From positions 682,001 through 746,000 of the forward strand of contig NZ_JAFMSU010000003.1 in NCBI RefSeq assembly GCF_017916365.1: a DNA stretch of 64,000 bases, given 5' to 3'. The position numbers and the translations under genes are program-made. The notes beneath the pieces were generated by a model, which had not been told where the DNA came from, did no database searches, and saw only the letters and a program-made list of their open reading frames with translations. Source of the DNA: Rufibacter roseolus (GTDB lineage: Bacteria > Bacteroidota > Bacteroidia > Cytophagales > Hymenobacteraceae). Positions within the stretch are counted from its first letter, which is position 1, and the number at the start of each line of letters is the position of its first letter. This document shows positions 34,758-42,451 of this stretch, one piece after another.

Positions 34758-34770
34758 AAAGGAAATTGAC
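34758..34770 (+). promoter_or_regulatory. Ribosome-binding leader of ricT
   Basis: AAAGGAAATTGAC directly before the GTG start. The identical 13 bases precede the gene at 31898. Confidence 0.6.
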
Positions 34771-34772
34771 CT

Positions 34773-36419
34773 GTGGGATGTAGTTCATGTTCTAGTGGCG
34801 GCTGCGGCTCCAAAACCACTTCCCTTGCCGATGGCACCGAGGTAGTTGCGGGTTGCAAAAGCAACGGCGGTTGCAGCACGGGAGGCTGTAACCGGTTAAA
34901 TGTATTTGACTGGCTCTCAGACATGGAGATTCCCGTGTCTTTTAAAGAGTTTGATATAGTAGAAATCCGCTTCAAAGGCGGACGTAAAGAGTTTTTCAGG
35001 AACGTAAACCGGCTGCCGCTCATTACCGGCGATGCCGTGGTGGTAGACGTACCTAACGGTCACCACATTGGCCACGTGTCTCTCAAAGGCGAACTGGTTC
35101 GCCTGCAGATGAACAAGAAGAAGGTCCAGAACAACGACGAGATCCGGAGCATCTACCGCGTGGCCACCGAGAAAGACATGGAGAAGTTCAACCTCGCCCG
35201 CGAGCAGGAACCCACCACCATGTACCGCGCCCGCGCCATTGTGCAGGAACTGAAGCTTAAAATGAAGCTCTCAGACGTAGAGTACCAGGCCGATAAAACC
35301 AAGGCCACCTTCTTCTACTCCGCCGATGACCGCGTGGATTTCAGGGAACTAATCAAGAAACTGGCCGAGGAATTCAAGGTACGCATTGAGATGCGCCAGA
35401 TAAGCTTGCGCCATGAGGCCGGCCGTTTGGGTGGTATCGGGTCCTGCGGCCGCGAATTGTGCTGCTCTACCTGGCTCACCGATTTCCGGAGCGTGTCCAC
35501 CACCGCAGCGCGTTACCAGAACCTGTCTCTGAACCCCAGCAAGTTATCCGGCCAGTGCGGGCGCCTCAAGTGTTGCCTTAACTATGAGCTGGAAACCTAC
35601 ATGGATGCCCTCAAAGACATCCCTAACGTGAACCGTCCGCTCCAGACCAAAGCCGGCGATGCTTTCCTGCAGAAGACCGACATTTTCCGGCGCATCATGT
35701 GGTTCGGATACCGTGGCGACAGCAACTGGTTTCCGGTAACCGTGGAGCGCGTGCAGGAGGTATTGAAGATGAACGCCGCCGGCGAAATGCCTGAGAACCT
35801 GGCCGAGGAAGTGAAGAAGCAACTACCTGAAGTAGTAGACTTCGTGGAAGCTTTGGAAGGCAACCTTGACCGCCTGGACGAGCAATACAAAACCAAGAAG
35901 AAGCGCAAGAAAAAGAAAAAAGACGGAGGCAACGCCGCCACTGCTACTGAAGTGTTGGCCCAGGCCACTCCTACCCCCGAAGTGCGCAGAGACCGTCCAT
36001 CGGGCCGAGCGGTGCAGGGTGAACCCAAGCCCCGCCAGGAACGCGGTGAGCGCCCTGCTGGCGGAGAAGGGAAACCACCCAGGCCAGAGCGCGAGCAGCA
36101 GGCCAAAGGTCAGCAGCAGCAAGGCAAACCCCGCCAGGAGCGTGAGCGTGATCCTAACCGGCAGCCTAAAGAAGGCGGCAACCGGGAAGGCGGAAACCGG
36201 CCACCGCGCCAGGAGCGGCCCCAAGGGCAGCGTCCGCCGCAGAATAGGCCTCAGCCGGTAACCCAGGGAGCTGCGCCCGCTACGGTAGGTGCTCCAGAAA
36301 GACCAGAAGGTGGCCCAAGGGCAGAAGGGGAACAACGCTCCAGACGCAACCGCAACCGTAATCACCGGAACCGCAAACCGGGCAACCCAGAAGGCGGCAC
36401 TCCAAAAGCAGAAGGATGA
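34773..36419 (+). CDS. ricT: PSP1-domain protein, RicT type, with long disordered tail
   Basis: 548 aa beginning with GTG. The N-terminus is strikingly cysteine-rich (MGCSSCSSGGCGSKTTS, then GCKSNGGCSTGGCN: seven Cys in 32 residues), as expected for the iron-sulfur site reported for Ric proteins. The PSP1 core (about 40-290) has GSCGRELCCSTWL and SGQCGRLKCCLNYE. In Bacillus, RicT with RicA/RicF guides RNase Y-dependent mRNA maturation; RicA/F are not seen here. From about residue 370 the chain is disordered: a Lys run (TKKKRKKKKKDGG), then Arg/Gln/Gly/Pro repeats (QERERDPNRQPKEGGNREGG), suggesting RNA binding. The stop overlaps the gldH start (ATGA). Confidence 0.9.
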   Translation: MGCSSCSSGGCGSKTTSLADGTEVVAGCKSNGGCSTGGCNRLNVFDWLSDMEIPVSFKEFDIVEIRFKGGRKEFFRNVNRLPLITGDAVVVDVPNGHHIGHVSLKGELVRLQMNKKKVQNNDEIRSIYRVATEKDMEKFNLAREQEPTTMYRARAIVQELKLKMKLSDVEYQADKTKATFFYSADDRVDFRELIKKLAEEFKVRIEMRQISLRHEAGRLGGIGSCGRELCCSTWLTDFRSVSTTAARYQNLSLNPSKLSGQCGRLKCCLNYELETYMDALKDIPNVNRPLQTKAGDAFLQKTDIFRRIMWFGYRGDSNWFPVTVERVQEVLKMNAAGEMPENLAEEVKKQLPEVVDFVEALEGNLDRLDEQYKTKKKRKKKKKDGGNAATATEVLAQATPTPEVRRDRPSGRAVQGEPKPRQERGERPAGGEGKPPRPEREQQAKGQQQQGKPRQERERDPNRQPKEGGNREGGNRPPRQERPQGQRPPQNRPQPVTQGAAPATVGAPERPEGGPRAEGEQRSRRNRNRNHRNRKPGNPEGGTPKAEG

Positions 36420-36901
36420 TGATAAAAAGTTTTCGTGTAATAGTGTCACTGCTGAGCCTGGGCCTGTTCCTGGCCAGCTGTGACGCCAACCGCGTGTTTG
36501 AAGAAAACCAGGATATTGAGAACAACCAGTGGCCCGTGGCCCTAGCCCCCAAGTTTGAGTTCGAGATCTCAGACACCACGCAGCAGTACAACGTGTTCCT
36601 CAATGTGCGCAATGCCATTCAGTACCCGTTTTACAACCTGTACCTGCGGCATTACCTCATAGGGCCAGACGGCAAACAGATCAACTCCATGCTGCATGAG
36701 ATGTACCTCATGGACCCCAAAACCGGCGAGCCCAAAGGCAACGGCACCGGCGACATCTTTGACCACCGGTTCAGGGCTCTCAAGAACGTGCGTTTCTCCA
36801 AATCGGGAAAATACCAGATCAAACTAAATCAGTACATGCGCCAGGATCCTTTGCCAGGCATTATGTCTGTGGGCGTGCGGGTAGAGCAAGCAGCCCCTTA
36901 A
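36416..36901 (+). CDS. gldH: Gliding motility lipoprotein GldH
   Basis: 161 aa. Signal peptide with lipobox LGLFLASC (Cys at about residue 22), then DANRVFEENQDIENNQWP, the conserved start of GldH. The rest is a beta-sandwich-like domain ending PGIMSVGVRVE. In Flavobacterium johnsoniae, GldH is needed for gliding and type IX secretion-related functions. The coupling to ricT (start overlaps stop) is conserved in the phylum. It may be used for T9SS even if the strain does not glide. Confidence 0.92.
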   Translation: MMIKSFRVIVSLLSLGLFLASCDANRVFEENQDIENNQWPVALAPKFEFEISDTTQQYNVFLNVRNAIQYPFYNLYLRHYLIGPDGKQINSMLHEMYLMDPKTGEPKGNGTGDIFDHRFRALKNVRFSKSGKYQIKLNQYMRQDPLPGIMSVGVRVEQAAP

Positions 36902-36927
36902 TTAACATAAAATATAAATTTTTGAGC

Positions 36928-36977
36928 GTCGTTTCTGGCCTGATTTTCGCAAATCATGCTGGAAACGACTTTTTTTT
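36928..36977 (+). terminator. Terminator after gldH built on the 36-nt repeat
   Basis: Stem GTCGTTTC / GAAACGAC plus an inner imperfect stem, followed by TTTTTTTT. The repeat copy is 36931-36966. Confidence 0.8.
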
Positions 36978-37071
36978 GGCGGCTACTTTCCCCAGCGCCG
37001 GGGCTGTATTTTTACTGAGGCAACCCTGCTTCCAGAAATGAGTATGTGAACGAACCGAATCACTGCTAACT

Positions 37072-38193
37072 ATGAAAATTACCCTTGAGCTGCTTGGCTG
37101 TATTGCCATTTTGGCCTCTCTACTGACCATGGTAAAGAGTACTTATTGGTGGATCAGAATCCTGGATTTCCCCAGGGTTCAGGTAGCTATTTTATGTACG
37201 GTCATCCTGGGGCTGTACGGCTGGCTATACGGGTATGAGTTGCTTACCCAGAAGATCTTTGCGGGGCTGCTGGTTCTGGCCATTGTGAATGAACTGGTGC
37301 ACGTGTACAAGTTCACCCCTTTTGTGCGGGTACAGGCCCTCAGATCCAAGATAAAGGCCCCTAAAAATTCCTTCGGGGTCATGATTTCCAACGTGCGGAT
37401 GTCCAACACTCGGTATGACCGCTTTTTGAAGGTAGTGCGCGAGAACGACCCAGACCTGCTGCTCATCAACGAGCCTAATCACCGCTGGGCCAATGCCATC
37501 TCTGAACTGGACCAACGCTACCCGTATTGCATTAAAGAGCCCCTGGAGAATACCTACGGCATGATGTTCTACAGCAAGTTCAAACTCACGCATACCGAGG
37601 TTAGGTACCTGGTGGAGGAAGGCATTCCCTCTTTTTACATGTTAGTGGAATTGCCCTCCGGGCTCAAGTTTGATTTGTTTACCGTGCACCCGCAGCCACC
37701 CCACCTGAACAAAGACACAGATACCCGCGAGGCTGAGCTGCTCACCGTAGCCAAAATGGCGAAAGACTCCCCATACGCTAGCATTGTCATTGGCGACTTG
37801 AACGATGTGGCCTGGTCTTACACCACCAACCTATTCCGGAAAATAAGTGGACTCCTGGATCCCCGAATCGGGCGCGGCTTCTTCAACACCTACAATGCGT
37901 TTGTGCCGTTCTTCCGGTACTCCCTGGACCACATTTTCTATGATCCCGCTTTCCGGTTGATCAGGATAAAACGTCTGCCTTTTTTCGGGTCAGACCACTT
38001 CCCCATGTTCATCAGGCTGAATTATGAACCATTAGAGGCAGATGAGCACGAGGTGCCCGAGCCTAACGAGGAAGAGCAGGAAGACGCGGAGGAACTCCTC
38101 AATAAACTGGATGTAGATGTACCTACCAACATCAGCACGAACATCAACACCAACACGGTTACCGCGCAGGGCAACAACACGGGGCAAACATAA
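37072..38193 (+). CDS. Endonuclease/exonuclease/phosphatase family membrane protein
   Basis: 373 aa. Two or three N-terminal hydrophobic helices (about 5-20, 33-50, 60-78) precede an EEP domain (about 98-325). The motifs are MISNVRMSNTRYDRFLKVV, DLLLINEPN, HPQPPHLNKDTDTREAEL, VIGDLNDVAWS and GSDHFPMFIRL, the catalytic Asn/Asp/His pattern of DNase I-like metal phosphohydrolases. The substrate may be a nucleic acid, phosphoinositide or lipid and is unknown. The last 45 residues are acidic then Asn/Thr-rich and disordered. It is monocistronic. Confidence 0.85.
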   Translation: MKITLELLGCIAILASLLTMVKSTYWWIRILDFPRVQVAILCTVILGLYGWLYGYELLTQKIFAGLLVLAIVNELVHVYKFTPFVRVQALRSKIKAPKNSFGVMISNVRMSNTRYDRFLKVVRENDPDLLLINEPNHRWANAISELDQRYPYCIKEPLENTYGMMFYSKFKLTHTEVRYLVEEGIPSFYMLVELPSGLKFDLFTVHPQPPHLNKDTDTREAELLTVAKMAKDSPYASIVIGDLNDVAWSYTTNLFRKISGLLDPRIGRGFFNTYNAFVPFFRYSLDHIFYDPAFRLIRIKRLPFFGSDHFPMFIRLNYEPLEADEHEVPEPNEEEQEDAEELLNKLDVDVPTNISTNINTNTVTAQGNNTGQT

Positions 38194-38308
38194 AAGTCCT
38201 TTGCAGAAATTGGTTGTACGTTAGCAGTCTTTGCGCCCGGTCTCTGCTCATTTTGAGGGCATTCTCCTCTTCCCTTATCCAGCCTTTCTACCTGATTGAT
38301 TACTCTCT

Positions 38309-38351
38309 GCCAGCGGCGCTTTCCCGATTAAGACAGGAAAGCGCCGCTGGC
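38309..38351 (+). terminator. Terminator after the EEP-family gene
   Basis: Perfect 16-bp stem GCCAGCGGCGCTTTCC and complement with an 11-base loop, 115 bp past the stop. Confidence 0.75.
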
Positions 38352-38838
38352 ATTTCTGTTTCTTTTGTGCATTACTTAAAGCCCTCTGCCACCAAATCTG
38401 CAAGCGTTATAATCTTCCCCTTCGATAGAAGGGGAGGCCTTCTAAGAACGAATCGTTTCTGTTAAAGAACGGTTTCATGACAGTTTTATACTCTTGTGTT
38501 TACAGCCTCACATGAGGTGTTGAGCCTGATTGTGGCAGCAACTGTTTTGGGTTCGTTATCAACAAGATAGGCCTGAAACAGATAGCTCCATTTTTGAGGC
38601 TTTTCTAAAAACCCGGCATCTCCAACAGTCGGCAAAATCATTTTCATAATTTAAGCTTCATTTTAAGCAAAGTTTTTAAGGCTATTCTCCTACAGATTCT
38701 TTCTTGATTAAAAAATCGCAATGAATGAGTTAACCATGCAAACACCCGTTCGTATAGTATAAACACTTGCCATAGAATCTGGTATAATTTCAGGGTCTCC
38801 GGCAAGGGTATTCAAAACACCATTCACAAACTAAAAAC

Positions 38839-38844
38839 AAGGAG
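38839..38844 (+). promoter_or_regulatory. Strong Shine-Dalgarno site
   Basis: AAGGAG eight bases before the ATG at 38853. It implies high translation of the low-complexity protein. Confidence 0.7.
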
Positions 38845-38852
38845 ATTTAACC

Positions 38853-40982
38853 ATGAAAGACAATCAAAAAGAGCAGCAAAACGATAACCAGAGCTCCTCT
38901 TCTACCGGGTCATCCGGTGGGATGGGCACCAATGCTTCTTCCTCCTCTTCATCAGGTACCGTGGGCCAAAGCTCAACTTCAGGTTCCTCTCCTGGATCTC
39001 TAGGTTCTTCCGGCTCACAAGGAACTTCTGGTTTACAAGGCAGCACTGGCTCACCAACCGGCGCTTCTAGTGGAACTGCCTCTGGTGGAACTTCTTCTGG
39101 CACCGGCACATCAGACAGCTCCAGCTCTCCTACCGCCACTAGTGGTTCTTCCACTACTTCTAAAAAAGGATCTTCTTCTACTACCAATAGCGCTTCGGGA
39201 AGCAAAACCTCTGGAAGCAAAACATCCACTTCGGCTTCAACATCTTCTGCTACGCCAAAAGCCGGCGGCAGATCAGGCTCCTCCACTTCTGCCAAAGCGT
39301 CTGGAGATAAATCAAGCTCCGGCAAATCATCTAAGTCAGGCGCTTCTTCCGGCTCAGACAGTGCTTCAGGATCTTCTGCTTCTATGGGCAGCGGCATGGG
39401 CTACGGCGGCTCACAAGGCGGCGACTACGGCAACCAGGGCAGCTCTTCTATGAGCGGCATCAGCGGTGGCGGTAACTTCAACGGCGAGCAAGGTGGTTAC
39501 GGATCACAGGGTAACCAAGGCGGCTATGGCTCACAAGGCGGCCAGGGCGGATACGGTTCTCAGGGAGGCAACAGCGGCAGCTTCGGCGGCGGCAGCTCCT
39601 GGAACAACCATGACGACCAGCACAACCGTTACGGCGGACAAGGCGGTGGCAACTACGGAAACCAGGGCGGCTCTAACTATGGTCAGGGCGGTTACGGATC
39701 ACAGGGCAACCAGGGTGGTTCTAACTACGGCCAGGGCGGCTACGGCGGATCTATGGGCCACTCCGGCGGACAAGGCTTTGGCGGTGGTTCCGGCATGGGC
39801 AGCAATCCATACGGAATGAGCTCCCAAGGCGGATACGCCGGTAATTCTTCCCGTTCAGAGTCTGACCGCGGCGGCTATTCAAACTACGGCGGCTCCGGCT
39901 ATTACGGAAACCAGATGGGCTACGGCACTGAGAGCGGCTACGGCATGCACGGTGGCGGAGGCCAGGGCAGCGGCCACGGCGGATACAGCCAAGGCTATAG
40001 CAACCAGCAAGGCGGCTCTTATGGCTCTATGGGCTCCCGTGGCGGATCTTACAGCGAAGAGTACGGCTCACGCGGTGGATCTTCCCGCGGTGGTTATGAC
40101 GGAAACTCAGACTTTGACGGCGGCTACAGCCAAGGCGGAACCAGATACAGCACCCAAAACCAAGGTGGCCAGGGCGGCTCTAACTATGGTTCACATGACA
40201 TGGGCTCCAGAGGCGGCTACGGCGGATCTATGGGTTCAGACATGGGATCACGCGGAGGCTACGGCTCTTCACAGGGCGGCAACCAGGATTGGCAAGGCAG
40301 CGGCGGTTCACGCGGCCAGAACCGCGGTGGCGATAGCAGTGGCTACGGCTCTATGAGCGGCGGCAGCGGCCAGGGCGGTTACAGCACCTATAACTCACAA
40401 GGTGGCGATTTCGGCTCCCGTTCTTCACAAGGCGGAAGCGGAAGCCATGGCTCTTCACAAGGTGGCTACGGCTCAATGGGCGGTGGCAACTACGGTGGCT
40501 CCAGCTACGGGTCCAGCCAGGGATCACAAGGCGGCAACTACGGTGGCTCCGGCAGCGGAAGCTTTGGAGGCTCCAACTACGGAAACATGGGTAATGACAT
40601 GGGCTCCCGCGGTGGTTACGGCTCTTCAGGAACCGGATCAAGACAAGGCGGCTATGACCATGACCGCGGACACGGCGGTGCTTCTACCGGCGGTGGTTAC
40701 GGCGACCAAAGCCGTGATTACGGCATGGGCGGATACGGCCAGGGCGGTAGCAGCTACGGCGGCTCCAGCGGATACGGTTCTTCCTCTTCCGGCGGCATGG
40801 GTTCACGCGGCGGCTACGGCGGCACTCAGGGCGGACAATCCAGCTTTGGGGGCGGTGGTTCCGGCTACGAGAACCGTAACCAGTATCGTCCAGACCAGGA
40901 TCATGATGACCGTCGCTCCAGCGGTGACAGAGATCGCCAGGACCGTTCATCACGGGGCGGTTCTTCCAGAGATGACCGTTAA
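38853..40982 (+). CDS. Large low-complexity Ser/Gly/Tyr/Gln/Arg protein (prion-like and RGG-like)
   Basis: 709 aa, almost wholly repetitive, with no signal peptide or membrane segment, so probably cytosolic. It has three blocks. Residues 1-183 are Ser/Thr/Gly with Lys (last Lys at 161) and no Tyr. From Tyr184 to about 675 it is Gly-rich with short repeats such as GGYGSQGNQGG, GGSNYGQGGYGSQ, MGSRGGYGSSQGG and SRGG, without Lys or Cys. The last 30-35 residues are Arg/Asp/Ser (RPDQDHDDRRSSGDRDRQD, SSRGGSSRDDR). This resembles eukaryotic FET/hnRNP domains that form condensates. I know no family for it. It could be a stress or desiccation protein, an RNA-granule scaffold, or a structural protein. 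The start is fixed by AAGGAG. A terminator follows. Confidence 0.8.
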   Translation: MKDNQKEQQNDNQSSSSTGSSGGMGTNASSSSSSGTVGQSSTSGSSPGSLGSSGSQGTSGLQGSTGSPTGASSGTASGGTSSGTGTSDSSSSPTATSGSSTTSKKGSSSTTNSASGSKTSGSKTSTSASTSSATPKAGGRSGSSTSAKASGDKSSSGKSSKSGASSGSDSASGSSASMGSGMGYGGSQGGDYGNQGSSSMSGISGGGNFNGEQGGYGSQGNQGGYGSQGGQGGYGSQGGNSGSFGGGSSWNNHDDQHNRYGGQGGGNYGNQGGSNYGQGGYGSQGNQGGSNYGQGGYGGSMGHSGGQGFGGGSGMGSNPYGMSSQGGYAGNSSRSESDRGGYSNYGGSGYYGNQMGYGTESGYGMHGGGGQGSGHGGYSQGYSNQQGGSYGSMGSRGGSYSEEYGSRGGSSRGGYDGNSDFDGGYSQGGTRYSTQNQGGQGGSNYGSHDMGSRGGYGGSMGSDMGSRGGYGSSQGGNQDWQGSGGSRGQNRGGDSSGYGSMSGGSGQGGYSTYNSQGGDFGSRSSQGGSGSHGSSQGGYGSMGGGNYGGSSYGSSQGSQGGNYGGSGSGSFGGSNYGNMGNDMGSRGGYGSSGTGSRQGGYDHDRGHGGASTGGGYGDQSRDYGMGGYGQGGSSYGGSSGYGSSSSGGMGSRGGYGGTQGGQSSFGGGGSGYENRNQYRPDQDHDDRRSSGDRDRQDRSSRGGSSRDDR

Positions 40983-41011
40983 TAGAATTATTAGGTAATT
41001 TCATCTATAGA

Positions 41012-41042
41012 AAAGCCCCGTTGGTTTCCAGCGGGGCTTTTT
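41012..41042 (+). terminator. Terminator after the low-complexity gene
   Basis: 14-bp stem AAAAGCCCCGTTGG / CCAGCGGGGCTTTT (one G-U pair) with a 3-base loop and a T run. Confidence 0.85.
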
Positions 41043-41071
41043 GCTTGCTGCAAAACCTCCCTCCTTATCTG

Positions 41072-41140
41072 ATTCAAGTTTTCAATTTGGACCCAAAATG
41101 ACCTGAAGTTTGCAACTTCAGTGAGGCTTAAGGCCTCAAA
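41072..41140 (-). repeat. Three-hairpin repeat, partial copy
   Basis: CAAGTTTTCAATTTGGACCC, then TGAAGTTTGCAACTTCA and GAGGCTTAAGGCCTC. The sequence is related to the first module of the composite repeats at 26.4 and 59.2 kb. Confidence 0.75.
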
Positions 41141-41208
41141 ATAACAAGGTTGATAACACAGCAACAGTAATACAAGCAACTACCTGTTCTACGGAGGCAT
41201 GTACATGA

Positions 41209-41232
41209 GCAACCACAAGGGATTGCCCCTAC
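41209..41232. repeat. Short repeat GCAACCACAAGGGATTGCCC
   Basis: Same sequence at 47779-47802 and, inverted, at 47544-47569. Confidence 0.75.
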
Positions 41233-41247
41233 ATGATCAGATAACGT

Positions 41248-41270
41248 GGAGACAAGGCGATGCCTGGTCA
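41248..41270. repeat. Short repeat GGAGACAAGGCG type
   Basis: GGAGACAAGGCGATGCCTGG. Matches 26285-26306 and 59367-59395. Confidence 0.7.
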
Positions 41271-41327
41271 CTACATGATCGGCAGCGCCAGTTAAGTCAA
41301 ATCCTTAATCAGCTTTCCTCTAAAACC

Positions 41328-41380
41328 GAAGCGCCCGTTTACAGCTGTTTCCTGAAAAACTGCTGTAAAACGGGCGCTTC
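41328..41380. terminator. Terminator fused with a 36-nt repeat
   Basis: Outer stem GAAGCGCCCGTTT / AAACGGGCGCTTC encloses the palindrome copy 41337-41371. It serves the minus-strand NmrA gene. Confidence 0.75.
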
Positions 41381-41405
41381 TTCTTAGGGCATTTGCCGCT
41401 TGTAT

Positions 41406-42275
41406 TTAGAAACAATCGCGGTAAACCTGTACAAACTCTTCAAAGGTGTAGGGCTTCCGACCGATGATTTCCTGTACATCACTGGTGACACCAGAGGCGT
41501 AGCCAGTCCGGGTAATGGCGTTCAGTTCCAGCAAACTTTCGGTCATCCAGTCGGGCATGCCTTGCTGTTGCATGGCGGTACGAGCGGCTTCTTCGGGTAA
41601 GTCAACGTATTGGATGGTGCGGCCTAATACCCTTGAGAAAATATCGGCGACCTCCTTCCCGCTGAGGGCCTGCGGACCGGTGAGTGTGTAAGCCTTGCCG
41701 TTATGTTCATCGGGGTTCAGGAGGATTTCCGCGGCCACATCGCCAATGTCCCGCACATCAATATGGGAGACCCGCCCTTCGCCGGCAGGCTGGTAAAAGG
41801 TGTTGCTTTCCTTGATGGTGTGCGCGTATATGTTGACGAAGTTCTGCATGAAAGACCCTGGCCGCAGCATGGTATAATTCATGCCCGTTCCTTTGAGATA
41901 TTCCTCGGCCTGGCGGTGCCAGCGGCCCAACTGAATGCCTGGCTCAGACTCTGCCCCGCTCGCTGAAAGCCGGATCACGTGCTTCACGCCGGCGGCCTGG
42001 GCGGCATCAATCAGCTTCTGGGCCATTTCCACCTGGTTTTGGGCAAAAGGTGTGATAAGGAGCGCAGTAGTGACGCCGGTAAAGGCCACCGCCAGGCTCT
42101 CGGGTCGGTCAAAGTTGATTTCCACCAGGTCTACGCCCGGCAGGCGTTTCAGGCTGTCTCCTTTGATCAATGAGTGTACCCCAGCCCGAACATCAGCCCC
42201 TGCCGCTGAAAGTGCCTTGACGGTGGCAGAACCTACGGTACCGGTAGCGCCGGTTACTAAGATGATATGAGCCAT
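41406..42275 (-). CDS. NmrA-like NAD(P)-binding reductase
   Basis: 289 aa atypical short-chain dehydrogenase. The Rossmann motif is IILVTGATGTVGSATVKAL (4-22) and the NmrA-type substrate half contains KHVIRLSASGAESEPG and YTMLRPGSFMQNFVNI. The usual Tyr-x-x-x-Lys catalytic pair is absent, as in NmrA and QOR2-type quinone reductases that sense or reduce with NAD(P)H. It is monocistronic, and the substrate is unknown. Confidence 0.88.
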   Translation of the reverse strand: MAHIILVTGATGTVGSATVKALSAAGADVRAGVHSLIKGDSLKRLPGVDLVEINFDRPESLAVAFTGVTTALLITPFAQNQVEMAQKLIDAAQAAGVKHVIRLSASGAESEPGIQLGRWHRQAEEYLKGTGMNYTMLRPGSFMQNFVNIYAHTIKESNTFYQPAGEGRVSHIDVRDIGDVAAEILLNPDEHNGKAYTLTGPQALSGKEVADIFSRVLGRTIQYVDLPEEAARTAMQQQGMPDWMTESLLELNAITRTGYASGVTSDVQEIIGRKPYTFEEFVQVYRDCF

Positions 42276-42353
42276 ACGGATGCGGTTGATTGTGTGTTTA
42301 GAAGATCTGGTACTTCTTACGGTAGAAGCTCAGGCCCGGTAACAGGCCCATGG

Positions 42354-42389
42354 GTTTTCAGGCCGATTTTGCAGAAAGCGACCCAAAAC
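42354..42389. repeat. 36-nt palindromic repeat
   Basis: GTTTTCAGGCCGATTTTGC then AGAAAGCGACCCAAAAC, between the NmrA gene start and the lipoprotein terminator. Confidence 0.6.
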
Positions 42390-42401
42390 TACAGCTCATT
42401 A

Positions 42402-42451
42402 CTTTTCATGCTCAGCCTGAAAAGCTACTTTTTAAGGCTGAGCATGAAAAG
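42402..42451 (-). terminator. Terminator reaching into the coding end of the lipoprotein gene
   Basis: Perfect 17-bp stem CTTTTCATGCTCAGCCT / AGGCTGAGCATGAAAAG. The upstream arm (as transcribed) encodes the last residues FMLSL of the minus-strand gene. Confidence 0.7.

Larger units (their letters stand above)
34225..34772. other. Intergenic region upstream of ricT
   Basis: About 550 bp. Contains a 36-nt palindrome at 34491-34526 and the ricT promoter near 34709-34737. No gene or RNA recognised in the first 250 bp. Confidence 0.55.
38194..38852. other. Long leader/intergenic region before the low-complexity gene
   Basis: About 660 bp. A terminator at 38309-38351 ends the upstream gene, then a CCCCTTC-hairpin (38409-38436) and about 390 bp of AT-rich sequence. 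This contains GTATAGTATAAACAC near 38752 and GGTATAATTTCAG near 38780 as candidate promoter-like sequences. The ORF at 38214-38465 crosses the terminator and is not called. Confidence 0.5.
41043..41405. other. Repeat-rich intergenic island
   Basis: Holds a partial three-hairpin repeat (41072-41140), the GGGATTGCCCCTAC repeat (41209-41232), the GGAGACAAGGCG repeat (41248-41270) and a terminator fused to a 36-nt palindrome (41328-41380). No gene. Confidence 0.75.

Noticed and set aside
38214-38465. 83-codon open frame after the EEP-family gene
   Set aside because: Runs through a strong terminator hairpin and has no protein-like conservation marks.
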